From: Macrocystis pyrifera
Taxonomy: Eukaryota; Sar; Phaeophyceae; Laminariales; Laminariaceae
DNA length: 64,000 nucleotides
NCBI GenBank assembly: GCA_031763025.1
Contig: JASSKH010000012.1
Location: 2,480,001-2,544,000 of the forward strand
Direction of reading: 5' to 3'
Numbering within the stretch: position 1 is the first letter of the stretch; each line of letters opens with the position of its first letter. Made by a program: the position numbers and the translations under genes. Positions 42,601-53,900 of this stretch are shown here, one piece after another. Under the pieces are notes generated by a model, which saw nothing but the letters and a program-made list of their open reading frames with translations, searched no databases and had not been told where the DNA came from.

Positions 42601-44960
42601 TTTACGCCACCATGCTGCCAGTCAAGAGCAAGCTTTCAGCAGCGGCAGTGGGGGAAGTTCGGAGTTTGCTGTGCTACGATGAAGTATAGCTACAATGTGC
42701 GCTTAAGGGTAGGTGTTAAACGTCTTTATAGCTGCACACTCCCATCCGGGGCAAAACCATTCGGAATTAGACTCGGACAATGCTTGCAGTGGTAAGCAAA
42801 TGCGCTGCCAAGTTTTCGGGCCACATTACTTGGAATTGCTATTGGATGTGGACACGCGGTACTTGTTGCACTAGATATTTAATAGAAAGAGGATGACCTA
42901 CTTGCTTCGCGGAACCACCTATACTATTATACCACCAGGTACTGCAGCAGACTACTGCTGTGGGTGCATCAGTAGGCTACAGTAGGCTACTGCTGTAGGT
43001 GCACCAGCAAACTAGGCTGCTACAGTAGGTGCAGCAGTAGACTGCTGGTGTAGGTTTAGCGCGACCAAAGTGACCGCGAGTGCGTACTGAAGTTGCGTGA
43101 ATCACGCGGCAGAGTCCACACTCCTGCCATACTGCTACACCACGCACTGCCATGCTTCTGCCATGCACTTAACGTGCTGCAGCAGTAGACTACTGGTGTA
43201 GGTCACGGGGATCAATGAGACCGCGAGTGCGTACTGATATTGTGTGAACTACGCGGCAATTGGTCGCCACAGCAGTATCCACATTCCTGCCACACTGCTA
43301 CACCACGTACTGCCATACTGCTGCCATGTATTTTACGTACTACTGCTGTTCGATGAACTGAACAGTGAACGGGGTCGGTAAACCAGTAGATCTCACACAT
43401 ATTCGATAAAATGGTTGGCGAACACTCTGTGAACAAGATAAAGAGGGTTGACGCTATAACCATTGTTTGATCTGATCTGATCGAGTTAGGGTTAGGCTTA
43501 GAGCTACTGCACATTTGGAGAAAATGGTTGGCATACAATGTGTATGTAATGAACATGGCTAACGCTAACCATTGTTTTTTTATGGGTCTGATTGGCTTAG
43601 GGTTGGGGTTAGGAGTAGCCCTTCTTCGTGATATTTTTTCATTTTTTCTTTCTTTTCCTCTTCTTTTTTTTTTCGAGTGCACCCATGATAGCTGTTCAAT
43701 TTTATAAATATAATAGGGTTAGGATAGATACGTTCCTGATGTTATTCGGTTGTAAGTGATACGGAATGGTATGATACAGTAACTGCCGTGCGCACTATTT
43801 CGTACTTGTTCGTTTTCTCCCATCGAGATGCATTTTTGTTACAGCCTGTTTTGTGACCGTAGGCAGGATTTCAGGGAAGAGAGCTAATGTGAGAACATCA
43901 TCATCACCATCACCATCAGTCCTATTCGTCTGGCACACAAGGGTGTCACAACCATCATCTCGAATTAACCCCCCGAGGTAGGCAGATCGACACTGGACTC
44001 GTGGATGTCAGACTGTGGATGACAGGTGATCAATGTTGCGTAGGGCACGGGCTGCTCCTCTATACCAGGTAGGTACCTTCAAAAACAGTAGCAGTCAGAG
44101 CAGTAGTACACAGCAGTACGTTATATTACTCTGTCCCGAAATGTAAGAATTGCAACATTAATATGGAAAACATAATCATACGCGCACAACCCCTCAGCGT
44201 ATGCCTCCCACATATATACAAGTACTACTGCTGTAGGTTATACTGTACTACAAACCACAACAAACAGTCGGTGCGGGCTCAAACAAAATCGCGTGGGGGA
44301 GCCGCATGCAGGGCAGGAACCCCTCTACGTCCGTTATTATGCAAATGAGAGAGCGAAGCGAGACCGAAAGAAAACACACCCACACGCACCCCAGCCCCCA
44401 ACCTCACCTCCCATTCCCATCCCCAGCTGTCTCCTTTGGCACATACCATAATGTACGCAAATATAAGGAGCGTATTAGAAGTAATATTAAAACTCATACG
44501 GTCCTTAAATTTCCGGACAGGATGGTACACCCAGACCGTGCACGTCGCGGGAAACCAAGACCTCAAAACGGACCCAAGAACCACCAAGAGCATCTCATAC
44601 GTGGCGAGATCGTTGCTCGGGGCGGCCATCTCACTGCTGCTGCTGCTGTACTGCTGTGTTGTTGCTGCTACGCAGTTGTACGTAACGAGGCTGCATTGAG
44701 TTGGGTCAAGAATGCACGCGATAGAAAGTGCTTGCGGGAGTATCACTTGTAGTCAGTCTACTTGCAGCAAGACTCTGTAAGGTAAGGCAGACAGCGTACG
44801 CATAACATGTGGTGAACATCTGCTCGAGGCACTCGGTAGCCATGGCTAGAGCACGGCCAAGTACGCAGCTGTTTGCCATACAGACTAAAGACGCTGGCTC
44901 AGCGAAAGCGAGCCAGGTAGATCGGGAGCGTCACAGCGAGCTACGCGGCTGCGGAAGCCC

Positions 44961-47900
44961 ATGGCTGCCCTTCGAGATAAAATGAAAAAGGCAAAAGCAG
45001 GTGAGGTTCTTGCCACGCATACTAAAAGCCTCCAAATGAGGTGCAAACTAACCTTGTACTATTGCAGGACCTCGTTTACAGCCAGCTCCAGCCCGTCGAC
45101 TAATCCACGCCTGTGTCGCTACGGCAGTTCCTTTCGCTTGCTTGTTATGATGGACTGAGCTGTGGATGCTGTGTCACCGATGGTCTCTTCCGCTGTAGCC
45201 CCTGTACCCTAAATAACCACCGCCTGGACATCAGTAAAACCCTATAATGCGGTACATCCGATACCCGTTGGACCGGAGATCGGCGGCCTAACTCCAAACG
45301 CCATACTCTCTGTTCTCTGTGCGTTGTGCGCTGTGCGCTGTGCGCCGCGTGCTGCGGGTCTGCGATCTGCAAGTCTGCGAGTGACAGAGCTGCACGTGAG
45401 TACGTGACGCGCGATCCTCGATGCATGCCAGACATCGAAGACTCCAGACTCCAGACACCTCCTAGCCCGATACGAAAAATCAGGGGATGATTAGCCTGGC
45501 ACCCCGGGCCCCCTGGAGTTCATTCGACGAAGGCGAGCTCCTAAAATTGGTCGCCCGATCGATTAAAACAGGTCAAGGTGTCCAAGGTACGAGTGCACTT
45601 CGTGCTGAGATGACTGAGATGGAGCTAGATATCCATGTCCCGACCATCAACATCAAGCCGCTGCTAGAAATTGCTGGCAGTACATACACGTGAGCTACTG
45701 CCAAAATACCTGGTTAGGTGTTCAATGTTCAGCCATCGTTCCTGGTACCTTGTACCAGGGTAGTTGAACTTTTTCAGCACAGCTCGGATGAAAAATGGTG
45801 CCATCGAAGCGATCGAAGAGCGCAGGGGCTCATCGGAGACGTGCAACCCATCATGTGACAAGTGATACCCTGGAGCAGCGTAAAGCAGGATTGAGGATAC
45901 AGATAGCTACACGGTAGACGGAGTCTCGTGGCGAGTGCCACCTCTTCAGTGAGAACAAGGGTTTTGACAAAAAATTGAAAATCCGTTAGTGGTGAGTTCG
46001 GTGTAGAGTAGCTAGTGTAGAGGTCGGCACGGCAACAAAGAGCAGGCAATCACCATCTGGCACCTCGTACTCACTTTGCGCGCGTGCTCATCAAGCACGA
46101 AGACGCTTCGCTTCACACACTGCTGTGTGGAGATCACGATCTGCTGCTATACTGCTGTACGTTCTGTGTATGCACAGCAGATAGATAGTCTGTACTGTCC
46201 ATTCTACATATGTGGATAGATAGTCGATACGCATGGATATATAATTCATGATTATTTGTCGTTGTGTCGTTGTGCAATGTTGTGTTCGGCTGTCGGGCCG
46301 TATTGTACAGATCCCGCCCGGCCAACATGACCTGCAGACTCTGTGCTGCTGCAGATCGTGCAAATCATATATGTGAGGGATACGACCTGGTTACAGTAAG
46401 AAGCACAGCATTTCACCTCCGGCGATCTAATAAAGACTACGTCGAAGTTTTTTTCCATACTGAACATTGAACATATCTACATGACCGCATGGATAAGGGG
46501 AACACATCAGCGAAGAGATTTTTGGCGTGCGAGTTGTAGTTCGAGAGACATGGACATTTTTCATGATTCTGGGGAGGCGCCATTTCATGCCAGGCACCAG
46601 TAGGAAATATATGAATTATAATCAATACAATAGGTTTTCAAGCCGTATATCGGTCAATACGACGAGTAGTTCGACACTAAACGTCTTGAAATGCTCGCAT
46701 CAGTACTGGGAAGTCGTCCATGTCACTTTTTTTTCTGCAAGCCTACAAGGCTGTGATAATAAACGCCTGCCAAAGTACTAGAGCATTGTACTGAGCAATT
46801 TTGGGATCTGAGGGGGAAAATTGCCCGTCCGGGAACTTGTTTTTGCGGCATAGTTTTTGAGAGTTGAAAAACAAAGTTTGACAAGGTTGTTCTTCATAGC
46901 AATACAAAAAAGGTGAGGGCTGGTCTTTAATATTATTTTTTATCGTGCGTCAGTTGAGGTCAAAGTTTCCCGAAAAAAAAAAACGAGAAGTCGTAAAAGT
47001 AAGCCTTAAGAACGAAAAAAAAAGAAGAAAAAAGTCAAGCTTCAGTTTTTTCGTTTATTCGCATGGTCATGAAGATCAACCGTGCGAAATCATTTGTTTC
47101 AACTCTCAAAAGCCATGGTGCAAAGTTCCGAAGCCGAAATCTTCCGCCTGTCGCTGGAACCAGCTCGTATCTGCCTTGAAAGATCTAGATCATGAAACGG
47201 AGATCTGATCTGTCCGATGTTTCAAGCATCTGCTCTGCTTGCTGTCTGTGGGTCTGCGTGTTCCAAAAAGGGAGGAAGATCGAGCAGCTACCGCCAGCAG
47301 GCTTCTGCAGGCGTGCGAGAGTCATGGGCTGTTCTTCGTGACGGGACATGGCATCACACAAACTCGGAGACAGCTGGCCTTCGATAATTCCAGGTGACGT
47401 ATTAAACTCGGCAAGTCATGCGTCGCCTGCAAACTATTGAGTACGTACTTTATTGGAGAGCACTTGACCTCTGCTTCGTACTTTGTGGCCACAGAGCTGG
47501 TGTGTACAGGGTATCTCTCTACGATGAAGAATCAGCACAGACACATCGCTGTCAATGGGTAAAAAAAAAGAAACGGTATAATGTGAAGACAACATCACGG
47601 GAGGGCGCACGCAGCCGCCCGCCAATACAGGACCTAAACGACCATAGCGATTGCTTTGCATGCGCTCGCTCGCGAGGTCGCGGCACGTCACCGTCGTGTT
47701 CGATTGCTTGCGCGAAACGCGTGCACCATCCAGTCGCAATGGGGGGTGCGCGCAGCCGCCCACCAGTCCAGGGACAAAGCGACCATATGTGTTTGCTTTG
47801 CAGGCGCTCGCTCGCTAGGCCGCGTCGCCGTCGTGTTTGTAAGAATACAGCGGCGGCGTGCCGTGGCCTCGCGAAAGAGCGCTTGGAGAGCAATCGTTAT

Positions 47901-50900
47901 TGTCGTTTTGGCCCTCAGCTGCCGGGCGCCTGCTTGCGCCCTCGACCGCGATTAGATGGCGCAAGCACGCCGCGCCGCCGTCAGGCTCGTGTACTCACGC
48001 AACACGCTTGCGCCATCCAATGGCGGTGGATGGCGCACGCATCCGCCCGCCAATACAGGACCAACAATACATAGCTACAACATAGCGGCTGCTTTGCAGG
48101 CGTTCGCTCACGAGGCCGCGACACGCCGGCGTAGTGTCTGCCTGCTCGCACCAAACGGGTGCACCATCTAGTCACAGTGGACGCGCAGCCGCCCGGCCGT
48201 GTAGAGCCCAAACGACCATACATATATTTTTGCAGCGCTCCCTCGTAAGGCTGCGGCACGCCACCGTCGTGTTCGCGCGCTTGCGCCATGCTATCGTGGT
48301 GGCAGGCGCACGCAACTACCCACCAGTACAGGGCCGAAAGGACCATGAGAGGTTGGTTGGCAGGCGCTCGCTCGCTTGGCCGCGGCAGGTCGCCGTAGTG
48401 TGCGCCGCCGTCAGTCTCGTTTCCTCGTGCAAAGCGCGTGCACCATCCAGTCGTGGTGGAGGGCGCACGCAGCCGCCGGCCGGTACAGGGCTAAAACGAC
48501 CATAACGATTGCGATGCGCACGCTCGCCCGCGAGGCAGCGGCACGTCGCCGCCGTGTTCGATTGCTCGCGCAAAACGCGTGCGCCATCTAGTCACAGTGG
48601 GGGGCGCACGCTGTCGCCCGCCAGTACAGGGCCCAAACGACCATAACAGTTGCTTTGCAGGCGCTCGCTCGCTAGGCCGCGCCGTCGTCGTGTTTGTACG
48701 AATACGGCGGCAGCGAATCGCGGCCTCGCGAGCGAACGCTTGGAGAGCAATCGCTATTGTCGTTTTGTCCCTCAGCTGCCGGGCACCTGCGTGCGCCCTC
48801 GACCGCGATTAGATGGCGCAAGCGCGCCGCGCCGCCGGCAGGCTCGTGTGCTCACGCGACACGCTTGCGCCATTCAATCGCGGTGGAAGGCGCACGCATC
48901 CGCCCGCCAACACAGGGCCAACAATACATAGCTATAAGTGTTCGCTCGCAAGGCGGCCGTCGTGTCTGCCTACTCGCACCCAACGGGTGCATAATCTAGT
49001 CGCAGTGGACGCGCAGCCGCCCGGCCGTGTAGAGCTCAAACGACCATACCGATATATTTGCGGCGCTCACTCGTAAGGCTGCGGCACGCCACCGTCGTGT
49101 TCGCGCTTGCGTCATGCTATCGTGGTGGCAGGCGCACGCAACTACCCACCAGTACAGGGCCGAAAGGACAATGAGAGGTTGGTTGGCAGGCGCTCGCTCG
49201 CTTGGCCGCGGCACGTCGCCGTAGTGTGCGCCGCCGTCAGTCTCGTTTCCTCGTGCAAAGCGCGTGCACCATCCAGTCGTGGTGGAGGGCGCACGCAGCC
49301 GCCGGCCGGTACAGGGCTAAAACGACCATAACGCTTGCTTTGCACGCGCTCGCCCCGCGAGGCCCTGGCACGTCGCCGTCGTGTTCGATTGCTCGCGCAA
49401 AACGCGTACGCCATCCAGTCGCAATGGGGGGGTGTACTCGATAGGAGAGATGTACTCGATCTCATGTATGGCCGTAGTCGTATGACCATAGACCCTCGCA
49501 TCCCTACAATGCCGGGACGGGGCATGTCGGGTTTTCACCGACCAGGCAGACATTGCTTGCGCCAAGCGCGAAACGCCGTGAGGTGTCCGGCGAGCCACAT
49601 GAAGGGTGAGCTGCATCCTACTAAAAACCGCTTGTGAGGCGGACTTGCATATGGATGACAGCTTCAATGAGTTAGTTTAATTTCCGGTGTGGCCACTTCC
49701 AGAGACAGCAATGGGAGTACTATGTAACTGCCTCTTGGGTGCCTTGTCTTGAACACTACGTGATACGATCAATCCCCCTTGTGCAGAGCAAAGGTTCCTT
49801 ACTTCGCACAAATGATCTAACTAGACGACCAGCTGTGGGCGACCGCCAAAAAAGAAAAAGAAAACAAAAAAACGGTACCCTACTGGATGTCTAGCTCACG
49901 TAGTGAGCGGCATGTTTTACAGTGTCGTTGCCAACCGACGCCAACCCAACCCATATAATATATATAATAGGGGGGGGGGCGCACGCAGCCGCCCGCCAGT
50001 ATAGGGCCCAAACGACCATAGCGATTGCTTTGCAGGCGCTCGCTCGCTAGGCCGCGCCGCCGTCGTGTTTGTACGACTACGGCGGCGGCGAGCCGCGGCC
50101 TCGCAAACGAGTTCTTGGGAAGCAATCGCTGTTGTCGTTTTGGGCCCTAATCTGCCGGGCGCCTGCGTGCGCTCTCAACCACGATTAGATAGCGCAAGTG
50201 CGCCGCGCGGCCGTCAGGCTCGTTTGCTCACGCGGCACGCTTACGCCATGCAATCACGATGGCGGGCGCACGCAGCCGCCCACCAATCCAGGGCCAACAA
50301 TACCAACATACTACATAGTGGCTGCTTTCCAGGCGTTCCCTCACGAAGCCGCAGCACGCCGCCGTGGTGTCTGCGTTCTCGCTCCAAACGAGTGGGTCAT
50401 CTATTACGGGGGACCATAGTAAATAGGACCACATATTGCTAGTAAAAATAGGGAAACATATAGTTTTTTTTGTATACCATAGGTCCTATTAACTATGGAC
50501 CCCCGTAATAGTCGCAGTGGATACCCAGCCGCCCGGCCGTTTGCAGCCCACACAAACATTCCGATATATTTTCAGCGCTCGCTCGTAAGGCTGCGGCTCG
50601 CCACCGTGGTGTTCGCGCGCTTGTGTCATGCTATGGCGATGGCAAGCACACTCAGCCGCCCGTAAGTACAGGGCCAGAACGACCATGAGAGGTTGCTTGC
50701 CAGGCGCTCGCTCGCTAGCCCCTGGCACGTCGCCGTCGTGTGCGCCGCCGTCATTTTCGTTTTCTCGTGCAAAGCGCGTGCACCATCAGTCGTAGCGGAA
50801 GGCACAAGCAGCCGCCCGCCGGTCCAGGACTAAAACGACCATAGCGATTGCTTTGCAGACGCTCGCTCGCGAGGCCGTGGCACGTCGCCCTCGTGTTTGA

Positions 50901-53900
50901 TTGCTCGCGCAAAACGCGTGCGCCATCCAGTCAAAGTGGGGGGCGCACGCAGCCGCCTGCCAGGACGGGGCCCAAACGACCATAGCGATTGCTTCGCAGA
51001 CGCTCGCTTGCTAGGCCGCGCCGCGGTCGTGTTTGTACGAATACGGCGGCGGCGAACCGCGACTTCCCGAGCGATCGCTTGGAGAGCAATCGGTATTGTT
51101 TTGGCCCTCAGCTGCCGGGCGCCTGCGTGCGCCCTCGACCGCGATTAGATGGCGCAAGCACGCTGCGGCGTCGTCAGGCTCATTTGCTCACGCGGCACGC
51201 TTGCGCCATCCAATCGCGTGATGAAGGGCGCACGCATCCACCCGCCAGTACAGGGCCAACAATACATTGCTACAACATAGCGGCTGGTTTGCAGACGTTC
51301 GCTCGCGAGGTCGCGGCACGCCATCGTCATGTCTTCGCTCTCGCGCCAAACGGGTGCACCATCTGGTCGGAATGGACGCGCAGCCGTCCGGCCGTTTGTC
51401 CAAACGACCATACTTACATGTTTACAGCCCTCGCTCGTAAGGCTGCGGCACGCTACCGTCGTGTTTGCTCGCTTGCGCCATGCTATCGCGGTGGCAGGTG
51501 CACGTAGACGCCCGCCAGTACAGGGCCAAAACGACCATGAGAGGTTGGTTGGTAGGCGCTCGCTCGCGAGGCCGCGGCACGTCGCCGTCGTGTGCGCCGC
51601 CGTCAGGCTCGTTTTCTTGTGCAAACCGCGTGCACCATTCCATCGTAGTGAAGGGCGCACGCAACCGCCCTCCGGTACTGGGCTAAAACGACCATAGCGA
51701 TTGCTTTGCACGCGCTTAGTCGCGAGGGCTCGGCACGCCGCCGTCATGTCCGTCTGCTCGCGCAAAACGCGCGCGCCTACCAGTCGCAATGGGAGGCGCA
51801 CGCAGGCGCTCGCCAGCACAGGGCCCAAACGACCACAGCGATTGCTTTGCAGGCGCTCGCTCGCTAGGCCACACCGCCGTCGTGTTTGTACGAATACGGC
51901 GGCGGCGTGCCGCGGCCTCGTGAGCTAGCGCTTGGAGAGCAGTCGCTATTGTCGTTTTGGCCCTAATCTGCCGGGCGCGTGCGTGCGCCCTCGACCGCGA
52001 TTTGATGGCGCAAGCGAGCCGCGCCGCCGTCAGGCCCGCTTGCTCACGCCGCACTCTTGCCATATTCAACCCCGAAGGAGGCCGCACGCAACCGCCCGCC
52101 ATTACAGGTGGCCAACAATACATAAATACTACATAGCGGCTGTTTTGCAGACGTTCACTGGCGAGGTCGCGGCACGCCGCCGTCGTGTCTGCCTGCTCGC
52201 GCCAAACGGGTGCACCATCTAATCGCAGTGGATGCGCAGCACCCGGCCGTTTACAGCCCAACGACCATACCGATGTATTTGCAGCGCTCGCTCGTAAATC
52301 TGCGGTACTCCACCGTCGTGTTCGCGCTCTTGTGCCATGCTATCGTGGTGGCAGGCACATGCAGCCGCCCGCCAGTACACGGTCAAAACGACCATGAGAG
52401 GTCGCTTGGCAGGCGCTCGCTCGCGAGGGCCGCGCCACGTCGCCGTCGTGTGCGCCGCCGCCAGGCTCGTTTTCTCGTGTAAAGCGCGTGCACCATCCAA
52501 TGGTAGTGGAGGGCGAACGCAGCCGCCGGCCGGTACAGGGCTAAAACGCCCCTAGTGATTGCTTTGCACGCGCTCGCTCGCGAGGCCGCGTCACGTCGCC
52601 GTCGTGTTCGATTGCTCACGCCAAACGCGTGAGCCGTCCAGTCGTGGTGGAGGGCGCACGCAACCGCCTGCTGGGACAGGGCCCAAACGACCATAGCGAT
52701 TGCTTGGGAGGCGCTCGCTCGCAAGGCCGCAGCACGCCACTGATGTGGTCGTCGCAAACGCCGCGCCGCCGTCAAGTTCATCTGCTCGAGCGGCATGTTT
52801 GTGCCATCTATTCGTGGTGGCGAGCGCACGCAGCCGCCTGCGTGTACACGGCCAAAAGTACCGTAGCGGTTGGTTTGGAGGAGCTGTGGCACGCCGCCGC
52901 CGTCTTCGTTGCTGGCGCGGCGCGCTTGCACTATCCAATTACCGTGGAGGGCGCCCGCAGCCACCCGGCTGTTTAGGGCCGAACGAACACAGCGATATTG
53001 TTGCAGGCGCTCGCTCGCAAGGCCGCGGCATGCCGCCATCATATTCATACGAATACGACGGTGCCATGCCGCGGCCTCACGAACGAGTGCTGGTCGTTTT
53101 AGCCCTAAACTCCTGGGCGCCTTTGTGCGCCCTCCGCCGCGATTGGACGGCGCAAGCACGCTGCGCGGCGATCGTGTTTGTCCGCTCGCGCGAAACGCGT
53201 GTTCCATCCAATCGCGGTGGAGGGCGCACGCAGACGCCCGGCATTGTAGGGCCAAAACGACCATAGCGATTGTTTTCGAGGCGCTCGCTCGCGAGGCCGC
53301 GGCACACGCGGCGGTCGTATTCGTACGAACACGACGGTGCGACACCATGTTGGGAGACACCCGATTGTTACTTGTGTGTTTACGAGTGTGTGAGACCGAC
53401 GTATATTGCAGCAGCAGCAGCACTAGCAGCACTAGCGGCAGCTGGAGCAGGGGTATTGGCCTGCTTTGCAGGGCGATGCGTTCAATTTGGCACAGAAGGC
53501 CCCTTCAACAAATTGTTTGGGGAAGATTTGTTGAATTTAGAATGGGATCATCATTTTTGCAGTTTATAGGACAAGGGTTGCGGTTGTGTGGGGCTTTTCA
53601 ACAAAGGTACGGACAAGTAGGCTTGGTCTTGCTAACCGTCCTCGCGCGCCTAGCAGCAACGTGCAGCGTGCGCGTCGTACGGCCGCTTGCGCCGGATGCG
53701 GGGTGCGCCATCTACGGCGGGGGTGCCCCTGAAAATTTCTTGGAAATTTCTGAGGGTCCTCACTTGAGGAGCTCTGTATATCAGCCAAACAACGAATACC
53801 TGGTACAAGAAAACGTGGACGCTTAACTCGACGAGCAATCCCATAGCCTATGTCTATGCCGGAACATGTAGCCATAACATGAGTTGATGTTGGGTACTGA

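Larger units (their letters stand above)
39752..44960. other. Divergent intergenic region between prohibitin-2 and the dioxygenase
   Basis: About 5.2 kb without a recognised gene. It contains a hairpin half-element (39940-40028), a TTG-rich trinucleotide tract (40375-40490), an A run (40555-40576), a family B element (40641-40845), a G27 run (41097-41123), a family D MITE (41840-42007), a family G copy (42310-42600) and direct repeats of CAGTAGACTACTGGTGTAGG with flanks (42950-43350). The frame at 42082-42795 plus is repeat sequence, and that at 44279-44746 minus shows no domain I know. Promoters of both genes are expected at its ends. Confidence 0.55.
47601..53350 (+). repeat. Nested tandem array encoding degenerate IQ motifs, inside a dioxygenase intron
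   Basis: GC-rich monomers of ~142 bp, anchored by AAACGACCATAGCGATTGC, translate on the plus strand to a 47-48-aa pair of IQ-like motifs such as CAIQSRWRAHAAARQYRA and ALQALAREAAARRRRVRL. Monomer spacing follows a recurring pattern (about 142, 284, 148, 126, 155 bp), giving a higher-order unit of ~850-860 bp. The marker TGCCGGGCGCCTGC recurs at about 47.92, 48.78, 50.16, 51.11 and 51.97 kb. Frames shift between and within units (monomers are not multiples of 3), and stops occur, so no single product runs through. IQ motifs bind calmodulin in myosins and ASPM-type proteins (family knowledge). It may be an amplified fragment of an IQ-protein gene, a pseudogene, or exons of a nested gene. Long frames on the minus strand are shadows of the GC-rich repeat. 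Confidence 0.8.

Noticed and set aside
42082-42795. 237-codon frame on the plus strand
   Set aside because: Most of it crosses a family G repeat and its C runs, and the translation is low-complexity with no conserved part.
44279-44746. 155-codon frame on the minus strand and overlapping plus-strand frames
   Set aside because: No recognisable motif, no partner exons, and both strands are equally open.
52383-53432. 349-codon open frame on the minus strand, the longest in the window
   Set aside because: It is the antisense of the IQ array. GC-rich repeats lack stops in most frames, and its translation has no domain, while the plus strand gives IQ text.
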